Positions 10,411 to 20,868 of a stretch of 64,000 nt of DNA are shown one piece after another. Both the position numbers and the translations under genes were made by a program. The notes below the pieces were generated by a model. It did no database searches and had not been told where the DNA came from. It was given only the letters and a program-made list of their open reading frames with translations. The stretch is from Paramarasmius palmivorus (lineage: Eukaryota > Basidiomycota > Agaricomycetes > Agaricales > Marasmiaceae): NCBI GenBank assembly GCA_037176845.1, contig JAYKXP010000095.1, positions 124,001 to 188,000 on the forward strand, read 5' to 3'. Positions within the stretch are counted from its first letter, which is position 1; the number at the start of each line of letters is the position of its first letter.

Positions 10411-13400
10411 GTGTCTCCTAAGGCTACAAGAGTCGCACCCCCAAATACATCTTTTATCTCCACCTCGCCGTCGTCATATGATTCTGTTTCATCATGTACA
10501 ATATCTATCCCAGTTGTTGACAAAAATGAAAACCATTTTCACATATGCGCGCGCTTGAAAGGACACAATCGAGAAAGAGATGTAGTAGCCATGATTGACA
10601 GTGGAGCTACTGGGCTGTTCATTGGAAGAAGATGGGTGGAAGAGCAACGTGTTGAAAGATACCGCCTGCGAAGGCAGATTCCACTCTACAACATCGACGG
10701 GAGTCGGAATCGTGCAGGGAGTATTGAGGAGTTTGCTAGATTGAGGATGAAGATCGGAGAGCACGAGGAGGAAGTAGAGTTGTTGATCACCGACTTGGGC
10801 CCCGAGGACGTGGTGCTAGGGCTACCTTGGCTGAGAAAGGTGAACCCTGCCATCGACTGGGCTAAAGGCGTGATGAAAATCAAAATAGAGGAAGAGCAAG
10901 AAGAAGAGTGCCAGATAGAGGAGACAAAGCGGTGGGAGCAGATCAAAGGCAACAGAAGACAGCGTAGGCAGTGGCAGAAAGATGGGGTGTTGGAGCATGC
11001 GAGCGACGAACTATGGGTGGCAGCAGGAGTGACGTATGCAGCAGAGCTGGCGTTTGAGGAGTCAAAAAGGAAGGAGAAGAAGAGCATGGAGGAGATCGTG
11101 CCTGAGGAGTACCACCAATACCGCAAGGTGTTTTCGGAGGAAGAGTCCCATCGACTGCCTGAGCACAAACCCTGGGACCATACCATCGACCTCAAGCCCG
11201 ATGCCCCAGAGACTATCCAATCCAAAGTATACCCCATGTCGGTCAATGAGCAAACCGAGCTGGATGCCTTTCTGGAAGAAAACCTGCGCAAGGGATACAT
11301 AGTTCCATCCAAGTCTCCCCTCGCCTCCCCAGTCTTCTTTGTCAAGAAGAAGGATGGTAAACTTCGGTTCGTACAGGACTACCGCAAGCTCAATGAATTC
11401 ACTGTCAAGAATCGATACCCCCTTCCTTTAGCTACCGACATCATCAACCGCCTGAAAGGTGCCAAGTACTTCACCAAGCTGGATGTTCGGTGGGGATACA
11501 ACAACGTGCGCATCAAGGAAGGAGATGAGTGGAAAGCAGCATTCACCACCAGTCGAGGCCTGTTCGAACCACAAGTCATGTTCTTTGGCCTCACCAATTC
11601 CCCAGCAACATTCCAGGCCCTCATGAATTCCATCTTCGCAGACCTCATTGCCAAGGGCAAGGTAGCGGTATACCTGGATGACATCCTCATCTACAGTGCG
11701 ACCATGGAGGAACATCGTGCCACAACCCACGAAGTGCTGAAAAGACTTCAGGAGTACGACCTCTACCTTCGGCCAGAGAAGTGTGAATTCGACCAACAGC
11801 AGGTGGAATACCTCGGTATGGTAATACGGGAAGGCCAAGTCACCATGGACCCAGTCAAAGTACGAGCAGTCAAAGAGTGGAGCACACCCCGCAACCTTCG
11901 TGAGCTTCGCGGGTTCATTGGCTTCGCCAACTTCTACCGACGATTCATCAAGGACTTCTCCAAGATCGCTCGACCCCTGCACGACCTCACCAAGAAAGAG
12001 CAACGGTGGGACTGGGGAAGGCGACATCAGGATGCCTTTGATACCCTGAAGAAGGCTTTCACTGAGGAGCCAATACTGGTGATGTGGGATCCGGAACGGC
12101 CAACCCGAGTGGAAGTGGACGCCTCAGGCTACGCTACTGGCGGAGTTATCCTTCAACAGCAGGATGATGGATTATGGCACCCAGTGGCATATCGATCAGA
12201 GAGCATGGCACCAGCTGAGAGGAACTACGAGATCTACGACCGTGAGATGTTAGCCATCATCCGAGCCCTTGAGGACTGGCGCCACTACTTGGAAGGACTC
12301 CCTCAGTCATTCGAGATAATCACCGACCACCGAAACCTGGAGTACTGGAGGACAGCTCAGGACCTGACTCGTCGTCAAGCCCGATGGGCGCTTTGGCTGT
12401 CACGGTTTGACTTCCGTCTGACACACAAACCTGGCAAAACGAACACTCAGGCAGACCCCCTGTCGCGAATCTCAGAGCTGCAGGTGTTGGATGCCGAGGA
12501 CAATCGTGAGCAGGTAGTTCTGAAGCCAGAAATGTTTGCAAAGATTGGAGCTGCGCGAGTAGGAGGAGATGCCCTAGAGGAAAGAATACGCAAGGGAGTA
12601 GAGAGAGAAGCGGAGGTACTGCAGGCAGTAGAGGCGCTGGAGAAGGACGGGGCGAGGAAGTTGGCCAACGGTCTAGTGGAGTGGGAAGAAGACGACGGCC
12701 TGGTGTACTATAAGGGGAAACTGTACATTCCGGCAGATGAAGGTTTGAGGAAAGAGATCCTAAAGCAGTGCCATGATGCGTCTACAGCGGGGCACCTGGG
12801 AAAACACGGGACACTAGAACAGGTGAAACGTTACTACTGGTGGCCTAACATGTCCTCTTTCATAGAGAAGTATGTTCAAGGGTGTGAGCGCTGCCAACGC
12901 ACCAAACCAGCTGTTCATCCTGACGCAACACTCCAACCCATGGAAGTGCCAGAAGGACCTTGGTGTGTAGTAGGAGTTGACCTTATCACAGGACTCCCCC
13001 TCAGCAATGGTTACGATGCCATCATCACCTACATCGACCTGTACAGCAAGCAAGTCCACATTCTCCCCACCACCACTACCCTTGATGCCAAAGGAGTCGC
13101 CGACCTTCATTACCGGGAGATCTTCCGTCTGCATGGGATTCCCCACAAGTTCGTATCTGACCGAGGCCCGCAATTTGCAGCACAAGTAACCCGAGCTCTG
13201 TACAAGCGACTAGGGCTACAGCCAGGACTAACTACTGCCTACCACCCTGCTGCCAATGGTCAGACAGAAAGAGCCAACCAAGAGGTGGAACGGTTCTTAC
13301 GCCTATTCGTGGATAAACGTCAGGACGACTGGTCAGACTGGCTCCCAACAGCAGAGTTTGTACTAAACTCCCGAGTCCACACAGCACACAACCGTAGCCC

Positions 13401-14169
13401 ATTCGAAGTCATGTACGGCTACACACCTGACTTCACCATCCCAGTAGGACGCCCAACCCGATTCCCAGCACTGAACACCCGGCTAGAGAACCTAAGGGAG
13501 GTGCGCAAAGAGGCAGAAGCGGCATTGCGCATGGGCAAGGAGCGGATGAAAGAGACATATGAGGCAGGAAAGAAGAAGGCACATGTGTTCGAAGTAGGAG
13601 ACAAGGTGTGGTTGTCAGCAAAAGACATCAGAATCCACCAAGCAAGCCAGAAGCTGGGACCATGGCAACTAGGACCCTACGAAGTCATTGAAAAGGTTGG
13701 CGAACTGGACTACCGGCTTAAGCTTCCTCCGGCTATGAAGGTACACAATGTCTTCCACGTCAACCGGCTCTCACCCTGGAAGGGCAATGATGTCAATGGA
13801 TCACGACCACCACCACCTGAAGCAGTAGAAGTAGAAGGAGAAGAGGAGTTTGAGGTTGAGCAGATTCTGGACAGCAGGATATACCGAAGGGGGTTGCAGT
13901 ATTTGGTGCGATGGGAAGGCTTTGGAGAGGAAGACGACAGTTGGGAACCAGCAGCCAACGTCAAGAATGTGGGTGAGAAGATAGAGGAATTCCACCAAAA
14001 GCATCCCAATGCGCCAAAGAAGATAGCAGCAGCCGTCTTCAGCTCACTACCCTGGCGCAAACTGGAAAATCTGACTGAAGGACAGTCCACGGATCTAGAA
14101 TGGGAGGAGGGACAGATTGCAGGTTCTAGCCTATCGCGGACGATAGGCATTAGGAGGGGGGTAATGTGA
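10411..14169 (+). CDS. pol: Gypsy-2 pol polyprotein (PR-RT-RNaseH-IN-chromodomain)
   Basis: About 1252 codons, uninterrupted; the first codon listed is GTG and the true entry is by frameshift from gag. Domains in order: aspartic protease with IDSGAT (about residue 62); reverse transcriptase with YLDDILIYS (about 421); RNase H with VEVDASGYATGG and ITDHRNLEYW; integrase zinc module HDASTAGHLGKHG plus CERCQRTK; integrase core with GVDLITGLP, VSDRGPQFAAQ and HPAANGQTERANQEVE; and a C-terminal chromodomain, FEVEQILDSR to YLVRWEGFGEEDDSWEP. Chromodomains direct insertion to marked chromatin, which fits its landing in another retroelement. The stop codon TGA (14167-14169) is formed by the first bases of the 3' LTR. 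Confidence 0.95.
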   Translation: MSPKATRVAPPNTSFISTSPSSYDSVSSCTISIPVVDKNENHFHICARLKGHNRERDVVAMIDSGATGLFIGRRWVEEQRVERYRLRRQIPLYNIDGSRNRAGSIEEFARLRMKIGEHEEEVELLITDLGPEDVVLGLPWLRKVNPAIDWAKGVMKIKIEEEQEEECQIEETKRWEQIKGNRRQRRQWQKDGVLEHASDELWVAAGVTYAAELAFEESKRKEKKSMEEIVPEEYHQYRKVFSEEESHRLPEHKPWDHTIDLKPDAPETIQSKVYPMSVNEQTELDAFLEENLRKGYIVPSKSPLASPVFFVKKKDGKLRFVQDYRKLNEFTVKNRYPLPLATDIINRLKGAKYFTKLDVRWGYNNVRIKEGDEWKAAFTTSRGLFEPQVMFFGLTNSPATFQALMNSIFADLIAKGKVAVYLDDILIYSATMEEHRATTHEVLKRLQEYDLYLRPEKCEFDQQQVEYLGMVIREGQVTMDPVKVRAVKEWSTPRNLRELRGFIGFANFYRRFIKDFSKIARPLHDLTKKEQRWDWGRRHQDAFDTLKKAFTEEPILVMWDPERPTRVEVDASGYATGGVILQQQDDGLWHPVAYRSESMAPAERNYEIYDREMLAIIRALEDWRHYLEGLPQSFEIITDHRNLEYWRTAQDLTRRQARWALWLSRFDFRLTHKPGKTNTQADPLSRISELQVLDAEDNREQVVLKPEMFAKIGAARVGGDALEERIRKGVEREAEVLQAVEALEKDGARKLANGLVEWEEDDGLVYYKGKLYIPADEGLRKEILKQCHDASTAGHLGKHGTLEQVKRYYWWPNMSSFIEKYVQGCERCQRTKPAVHPDATLQPMEVPEGPWCVVGVDLITGLPLSNGYDAIITYIDLYSKQVHILPTTTTLDAKGVADLHYREIFRLHGIPHKFVSDRGPQFAAQVTRALYKRLGLQPGLTTAYHPAANGQTERANQEVERFLRLFVDKRQDDWSDWLPTAEFVLNSRVHTAHNRSPFEVMYGYTPDFTIPVGRPTRFPALNTRLENLREVRKEAEAALRMGKERMKETYEAGKKKAHVFEVGDKVWLSAKDIRIHQASQKLGPWQLGPYEVIEKVGELDYRLKLPPAMKVHNVFHVNRLSPWKGNDVNGSRPPPPEAVEVEGEEEFEVEQILDSRIYRRGLQYLVRWEGFGEEDDSWEPAANVKNVGEKIEEFHQKHPNAPKKIAAAVFSSLPWRKLENLTEGQSTDLEWEEGQIAGSSLSRTIGIRRGVM

Positions 14170-14609
14170 TGGAGCGTAGCTTTTTCCTTTCATTTCTCTA
14201 AGTCCCCTTATCTATTTTCTTATCTTCATCTTATCATTTTCCACTTATATCGCGTACAGCCTCTCATCCACCGGAACATTCCACATCATTCTTCCATTGT
14301 TCTACATCTTTCCGTATCATTCTGATTGCTTACTTGTACAATTCTCGCCGAGACAGACTCTTCACATATAAACCGTAGCTGTAGATGCCTAGTTCCCCAT
14401 CTTGACCTCTTGGTCATTTGGGCTAGGCAAGTCATCTTGTATTTTATTCCTCTAGTTATGCTAACTTGGTCATTTGGGCTAGTATCTGACTTGTGTCTGC
14501 CTGCTCAACGTCGTATAGAGCCTTGTGCCTGCGCCGGATCACCCCTTTTTCCCTTATCATCATCGCTCAGCACCGCTATCTGTAGAGAGGTAGTTGGTTC
14601 GCCCTCACA
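14165..14609 (+). repeat. Gypsy-2 3' LTR
   Basis: 445 bases, one difference from the 5' LTR (CG here, TG there). Followed by ATGAG, the second half of the target duplication, after which the Gypsy-1 pol frame resumes. Confidence 0.95.
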
Positions 14610-14614
14610 ATGAG

Positions 14615-17608
14615 TACGCATCAGTCTTTAATGAAGACCTTTCGTGGAAGCTAGCTCCGCATAGGGACTACGATCTTAAGATCGAGCTCGAAGAAGGCAC
14701 GTCACCGCCTCTTGGACGCATTTATCCCTTATCGGAAGCTGAGCTCAAGGCTCTTCGAGATTTCTTGGACGAGAATCTACGCAGTGGATTCATCACCGCA
14801 TCCGGTTCACCGTTCGGAGCCCCTGTACTCTTCGTCAAGAAGAAGAGTGGTGCTCTCCGGCTGTGTGTGGACTTCCGTGGTCTTAACAAGATCACAAAGA
14901 AGGATCGTTACCCTCTTCCTTTGATCTCTGATCTTCTTGATGCTCCGAGTAAGGCAAAGATCTACACCAAGCTCGACCTCCGTCATGCTTATCACCTAGT
15001 TCGCATCGCAGAAGGTGATGAATGGAAGACCGCATTTAGGACCCGATACGGTTCTTACCAATGGAACGTCATTCCGGAAGGACTTACCAATGCTCCTGCT
15101 GCTTTCCAACGCTTCGTTAACTCCATTTTCGCAGACCTTCTGGATGTCTGTGTCGTTGTCTACCTAGATGACATCCTTATCTATTCGGAGAATGAAGCAG
15201 AGCATGAGAATCACGTTAAGGAAGTCCTCCGACGTCTCAAGAAGCATGGCCTCTTCTGCAACCCGAAGAAGTGCGAGTTCCATGTCTCCGAGTGCGAGTT
15301 CCTTGGCTATATCCTTTCCCCCAGCGGCTTCCGAATGGCGGAAGACAAGATCAAAGCTATCATCGATTGGCCTGTTCCGCGGAAGGTCAAGGACATTCAG
15401 TCTTTCCTTGGCTTCTGTAACTTCTACCGGCGTTTCATTTACGGGTACAGTGATATCACTATTCCACTCACTCGTCTTACCCGGAAGGACGTCAAATGGA
15501 ACTGGTCATCGGAAGCTCAGACAGCTTTTGAATCGTTGAAGGAAGCTTTTACCAGAGCTCCTGTTCTTACGCATTGGGAACCAGAACGACAGATTACCGT
15601 GGAAACTGATGCATCCGACTATGCTATTGCCGCTATCCTTTCCATTACCCTCGAGGATGGAGAAATCCATCCTGTTGCCTTCCTATCACGTACCCTTTCC
15701 GGATCGGAACTTAACTACGACACGCACGACAAGGAATTGCTTGCTATCTTTGAAGCATTCAAGACCTGGCGTCATTACCTAGAGGGCGCGTCGTCACCTA
15801 TTGATGTGGTTACGGATCACAAGAACTTGGAATATTTCTCTACTACCAAGATTCTTACTCGCCAACAAGTCCGTTGGTCTGAGTACCTTTCCGCATTTAA
15901 CATGGTAATCCGATTCTGACCAGGCAAATTAGGGGCGAAACCAGACGCTTTAACTAGACGATGGGACGTCTACCCTAAAGAGGGGGATACCGGCTACGCA
16001 GCAGTTAACCCACAAAATTTTCGACCCATTTTTACTGAAGAACAACTCATCACGTCCCTCCGAGCAACGTATCTTGAGGAACCTGTGCTCCGCGCAAGTA
16101 TCCTTATGGACGCTGAGAAACTTCATTCCGACATTCGTTCAGCACTTTCCTCCGACCCGGAAGCAGTTGCAGGCATGAATCACGCTCAGTCCGGACATCA
16201 TCGTTGGTCCGTCGACGAATCTGGCCTCCTTAGGTTAGATGAACGTGTTTATGTTCCTGCAGTTGACGATCTCCGACTTCAAGTTCTCAAGCATCATCAT
16301 GATCACATCCTTGCCGGTCATTTCGGGCAAAATCGTACTCTTAGTCTGATCCGAAGGCATTATACTTGGCCTAAGATCCGAGAGTTCGTCAAGGATTATG
16401 TACGCTCATGTCCTGATTGCGGAAGGAACAAGTCGCGTAGACATCGACCTTATGGCCTGCTTAAACCCCTTCCTGTTCCACTACGCCCTTGGGATTCCAT
16501 CTCCATCGATTTTATCGAACAACTTCCGGATTCCAATGGGTTCACTTCCATTATGGTCGTTGTGGATCGTGCCTCCAAACAAGCCATCTTCATTCCTCTT
16601 CCGAAAAAGATTCCCTCCGATGAACTCGCTAGGTTATTCGTTATTCACGTCTTTGCCAAGCATGGTGTTCCGAACCATGTCACCTCCGATAGAGGTTCCG
16701 AGTTCGTATCTTCCTTCTCCCGTAGCCTTGGGCAGGCACTTAACATGAAGTTGCATTTCACTTCCGGATATCACCCGGAAGCTGATGGCCAAACGGAACG
16801 CGCTAACCAGACTCTAGAACAATACCTCCGGATGTACTGCACCTATCAACAGGACAACTGGGATGTATTGCTTCCGCTCGCAGAGTTCGCATATAACAAC
16901 TCTCCGAACGCTTCTACTGGAATATCGCCATTCTTTGCTAACAAAGGCTATCATCTGAACATTACAGTACATCCGGAAGTAGATCTGGCTTCCGAGAAAG
17001 CACGCAGCTACGTCATGAACCTTGATGAAGTTCATCAGTTCCTCCGGGACGAAATCAAGGCTGCTCAAGATGCATACAAGGCTTCCGCAGACAATCGTCG
17101 CATCCCTGCTCCGGACTTTAAGGTTGGTCAGAATGTGTATATCCTTGCTAAACATATCAAGACCACACGTCCGACGAAGAAGCTTGCGGAGAAGTATCTT
17201 GGACCATTTCCTATCATTTCGCAACCCTCTTCCAATGCTTTCACTATCAAACTTCCTACATATCTTTCTGGTGTTCATCCTGTTTTCCATGTTTCCCAGC
17301 TAGAACCTCACCACCCTTCCGAGATTCCGAATCGCACACTTACTCCCCCTCCTCCGGTGGAAATCGATGATGAAGGCGAAGAACATTTCGAAATCGCTGA
17401 AATCTTAGATTCGAAGCTGGATCGGAGGTACAAGAGGTGTCCTTTACGGTACTACGTTCGATGGGCTGGTTATGAGGGAACGGCTGAGGAATTCAACTGG
17501 GTAGCAGCCGATGATGTGAATGCTCCTGAGGCTGTTGGTGACTTCCATGCGAAGCCCAGCAACAAAGACAAACCTGGTCCTCTTTCCAAAGTTCGTTCCT
17601 CCGGTTAG
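14615..17608 (+). pseudogene. pol: Gypsy-1 RT-RNaseH-IN-chromodomain with one stop
   Basis: Continuation of Gypsy-1 pol after Gypsy-2. Reverse transcriptase with YLDDILIYS near 15160-15186, RNase H with VETDASDYAIAA and VTDHKNLEYF, then IRF, a TGA at 15917-15919, and PGKLG. The usual motif here is an Arg before PGK, so a single CGA-to-TGA change explains the stop. The same frame continues into integrase: HHHDHILAGHFGQNR, CPDCGRNKSRR, IDFIEQLPDSNGF, TSDRGSEF, HPEADGQTERANQTLEQYL. The end is a chromodomain, FEIAEILDSK to YYVRWAGYEG. Otherwise full length. The stop separates RT/RNase H from integrase, so the element would need readthrough or help in trans. Confidence 0.9.
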
Positions 17609-17814
17609 TTTCGACTTCCGGAAATATTCTGTTCACTTATATCTCTTCCGAAATTCTTATTCCACTTCCGTTCACACTTATACTTCCAAGAAACTTTTAT
17701 ATATTGAAGCCCTTTCTTTCGACCATCCACTACATCCGGTGCGTATCGTATGCGTCCGTGATTCTATGTACAACAAAAAGGCAAGAAAAACGAAGAAGTC
17801 CCAAAATCCGCTAT

Positions 17815-19001
17815 CTACTCCTCTGCTCCTGCAGCATCCTTTCCACCCTCCGCGTCCTTATCGATGTCCATATCCTCCGTCTCCTTGGCCCTGTCCTTCT
17901 CTCCCTCCGGTTCTTTGTCCTCCTCCAGTCGACCTCCTGATCCGCTTGCCTCTTGCGCACTTCCCTCCGGAACGAAATCTCCATTCGCCTGCCTCCGGAG
18001 ACCCAACGCGGCCTTTACTCCGTTCGTGAGCTGAAGCACAAGTGCTTCCAGCCGGAGGTTGCTGTCGAGGAGCTCTTGATTGCTCCGAAGAAGTCAAGTG
18101 TTTTGCTCCTCCAACTTCTCGATCCGGCCTGCGAGACTTCCAAAGCTGACACCGAGTGCATATTGATCAGTGCCTTCTTCCGCAGGATCCGGTCGTTTGG
18201 GCCTGCGAGTCCGCTTCTTCTTCACCTCCGGAGACGCAGGATTTTCACCAGCCTGGCTTCCGGGATTAGAATCCGGAACCGTTGCCGCGGACTTGGGAGC
18301 TACCTTGACGCCGAAAGAACACTTGGATTTTTGCAAGTGGCATCCTACACATCCGGTGACCCGATCCTTCACAGCCTTATCATTTGGAGCATAACAGGTC
18401 TCCTTGCGACCACGGCAACCGGAGCAGCCCTTACTGGAAGCGACTCGCTTGTATTTGTGGTCGTTCCAGTCGACCGACATCTCGGAGTCGTCTGAGTCGA
18501 AGACCACCTCCGGACGGTTCTCCAAAGCCTTCTCGAAGGCAGTCTTCTCCGAAGCTTTGCCTCCGGTGCGACGTTTCTATAAAATCGCATTAGTACAAGT
18601 TTAACTCTCCTGGAGAAACATACCTTAGGAGCCGGTGGAGGGTCCACAACTTGAACATCATCATCCTCCGCCTCTGCAGCCCTCCGCTTGCCCTTTCCTT
18701 TGGAAGTACCAGCCTCCGATGCATTATCCTCCGTGGCACGGGAAGAAGACGCCTTGGACTTGGATGCAGCCTCCGCCCTCCGTTTTGCCTGAGCTGTCGC
18801 GCGAGCCTTATCCGCCCGTTGCTGAATCTCCTCTGCAGTCGGAGGAGCACGGTATTCTTCTTGCCGTTGCTGCTGCTCTTCCTCCCTCCGTTTCGCAGCC
18901 CTGCTCCAAATCTCCTCCTCCTTTTTCTTCCTCTCCTCCGCCTCCTTCTCCGACCATAGCCTGTTCAAATGTTTAATGTTTAGGATTCTTGTATTGCACA
19001 C
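17815..19001 (-). pseudogene. Antisense Gypsy-1 gene: Zn2Cys6-like and coiled-coil protein, one stop
   Basis: Minus-strand gene between pol and the 3' LTR. It starts at 19001 inside the LTR (MCNTRILNIKHLNRLW), followed by a long charged Glu/Lys/Arg/Gln helix, an acidic segment, an intron at about 18577-18624 with good GT-AG ends, and then a six-cysteine cluster of the form CX2CX6CX14CX2CX6C (CSGCRGRKETC ... CVGCHLQKSKC). A basic KKKRTRRPKRP stretch and a heptad helix (RIEKLEEQ, TGA at 18094-18096, LLRSNQELLDSNLRLEALVLQL) follow, and it ends at 17815. The frame is the same on both sides of the TGA, which fits CGA decay. The layout resembles fungal Zn2Cys6 factors with a linker and coiled coil. 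The role is unknown; transcription would start from the LTR in reverse. Confidence 0.65.
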
Positions 19002-19559
19002 ATTTGAAAATACTACGCATTGGTATAGCTGATCATTGCGGGCAATTGGCCTATTGGCAGTGTCCCTAACTATGTCTTATCAAACTTCAGCCACCATGAA
19101 AAAATCCCGAATGACTGTCATGACCGTACCACTCGGACACTGACATCCGGAGATAACCTCGTGTCCGGAAGTACCTCGGAAGCATCAACATGTGTTTACC
19201 TTCACCCAGAGCTTATGCCTCATGTTCTATTATCTTCCGGATATATGCCTCATGTCTATACTCGTCGTTTTCCGATATTCTGATATGTTTCCTTATTTAT
19301 ATATTCCTTTGTTCTGTTCCGTTTAGAGATACTTGGCACCGTACTTGTATATAAGACATAGGATACAGTTCCTGTATCTCTAACAGAATAATAAACATTA
19401 TCTCTGCCAATCTCCGTACTTCCTCTATCTTCCTATTCGCTCTCAAGCCGTGGGTCAGTAGGGCTGTTGTGTAGAACTTCAGCAACTGTTACCTTCCGAG
19501 GTCCTCCACCCTCCGGTGGTGCTCCGGACCTCTTTTATACCTCCGGCACGGATCTGACA
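18953..19559 (+). repeat. Gypsy-1 3' LTR
   Basis: 607 bases, three differences from the 5' LTR. Also contains the first 17 codons of the antisense gene, so it may act as a promoter in both directions. Followed directly by GH76-like copy A sequence. Confidence 0.9.
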
Positions 19560-20194
19560 ATGACTCACTATATCGCAGTTATCAATGATAGCGTACTGAA
19601 GCGAGCTATTGCGAAGCACTACTCGAGATTAGCCAATATATAGGACTACGAATGGTTTGAATACTTACACTCTCTGCATTCAACATCCATATTTGGAACC
19701 CCCCATTGCGCTGTTCGCTGGAACAACAAGCTTTGAACTGTGACCATGATATCTTGCCGCATGGCCTGCTGTGCGGCTATTGCGTAAAGACTTGTTGGAG
19801 GTATTCATTCCAGCAACCGCGTTTGATAGAACTAACTCGTACAGTAAATAGTTTGCCTGTGTGTTTCCAGACGGCATTAGCAAAGAAGATTGGTGGGTAT
19901 TTTTGTCTCACTTCAATCATTTCGCTAGATCCACAAGATGAGCTATAGACTTTTATCGAAAAGATGAAATACTAACTTTGATGCTAAGGGGGAACTTCCG
20001 TTACCGGAAGTTCCGTACAGCTGGAAGTACTCATCGACAGTTTTTCTATACCTATCTTGGCCCGACATCGCATCGAATGCTGCAAGTTGTGCAAAAAGCC
20101 TTGCAGTGTTCGCAAGCGGAATGATTGAATTGTCTTGCACCATATGTCTTTCAGCGATTATTGTTGATGGACAGAGACGATTGCTGGTGCATAC
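19560..20194 (-). pseudogene. GH76-like copy A, middle segment
   Basis: Minus-strand remains of the gene between Gypsy-1 and the copia element. Upstream part: intron GTATGC to GAAAG, then HMVQDNSIIPLANTARLFAQLAAFDAMS and YRKTVDEYFQLYGTSG, matching copy B's DTARLFAQLAAFDGLS and VRKYFDLRGTRGG. Next exon: YAIAAQQAMRQDI and SLLFQRTAQWG, matching YGTAAQQAIKYYG and FFLQSRTA. An in-frame TGA just before YAIAAQQ and missing downstream coding sequence suggest decay or a deletion at the Gypsy-1 junction. Confidence 0.6.
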
Positions 20195-20611
20195 TGTTGA
20201 GATTATAGTAACGCCCGTAGTAGTCACTAGACTCCGAGGATGTAACTTATCTCCTATCCTGATATTAATGATTAATTAATATAGCTGCTCCGTAGTGTAC
20301 AACTCATGTAGAACACTCGTAGATATAATCGCTATTGGTAGCAGTAATATAGTACATGCAATATGGGCATGTTGAACTCCACAACATGCTGTTTACTTGT
20401 GGTATAGTCGTGTATATTCGATCTTACCACTCTTCTACTCTATGTCTTACTTTATGCGTACATAGTTGTATTTCCAGTATATAAACTGTAGTAGATACGC
20501 TCTGTGGACAATAAGACTTTCTGTCTATTCTCTGTGCTCTCTACCTCGTTAACTCTTCTCCACTTGGTAAGTGGTCATCACCTCACTCGCTACGCTGTTC
20601 CTGTTTCAACA
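20195..20611 (+). repeat. Copia 5' LTR
   Basis: 417 bases with 6-base inverted ends. TATA-like AGTATATAAACTG near 20475. Differs from the 3' LTR at two sites, both CG against CA. Confidence 0.95.
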
Positions 20612-20623
20612 GGTTATGGGCCC
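20612..20623 (+). promoter_or_regulatory. Copia primer binding site, half-tRNA-Met type
   Basis: GGTTATGGGCCC starts right after the LTR. Its complement contains CCATAACC, the anticodon loop region of a Met tRNA (anticodon CAU). Copia-type elements are known to prime from the anticodon side of a cleaved initiator tRNA. Confidence 0.65.
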
Positions 20624-20868
20624 CGCGATTCGTTCACGGTGATGACCGTCCCGTTGGACTGGTAGTGGTGGTGTAGGTTTTGGTAGTCGGTAACCAAAGG
20701 TAATCGCAAGGCTATTTCCGTTTGTGGGCGCTAAAATATATGCGCCCTAAACCCTGCTAACGTATGTAATTGTAAGGCCTATGGGAGCAAAGGATAAGGC
20801 TAGGCACTACTGTAAGTCCTAGACCGAACTCCTGCCACGCTTCGGCATGACCCCATTCGGCCCGCAAG

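Larger units (their letters stand above)
8465..14609 (+). mobile_element. Gypsy-2: intact chromodomain gypsy element nested in Gypsy-1
   Basis: 6145 bases between two 445-base LTRs (8465-8909, 14165-14609) that differ at one position. Flanked by the 5-base target duplication ATGAG (8460-8464 and 14610-14614). A purine-rich tract, AGGAGGGGGG, precedes the 3' LTR. Gag and pol are both uninterrupted. With near-identical LTRs and full reading frames it is the youngest retroelement in the block and may be competent to move. No tRNA primer site was recognised after the 5' LTR. Confidence 0.95.
5033..19559 (+). mobile_element. Gypsy-1: chromodomain Ty3/gypsy LTR retrotransposon, interrupted
   Basis: Bounded by two 607-base LTRs differing at three positions. 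Internal order on the plus strand: short ORF, gag, protease, reverse transcriptase/RNase H, integrase, chromodomain; on the minus strand before the 3' LTR lies an extra spliced gene. It is split by Gypsy-2 at 8465-14609. Its pol carries one in-frame TGA (15917-15919), so it is not autonomous as read. Oddities: no 5-base target duplication is visible, the bases before the 3' LTR are pyrimidine-rich rather than a polypurine tract, and part of the GH76 coding sequence expected between 5032 and 19560 seems missing, which could mean a deletion at insertion or later recombination. Confidence 0.9.

Noticed and set aside
10686..14150. Long minus-strand ORFs opposite Gypsy-2 pol
   Set aside because: Compositional shadows of an intact pol frame.
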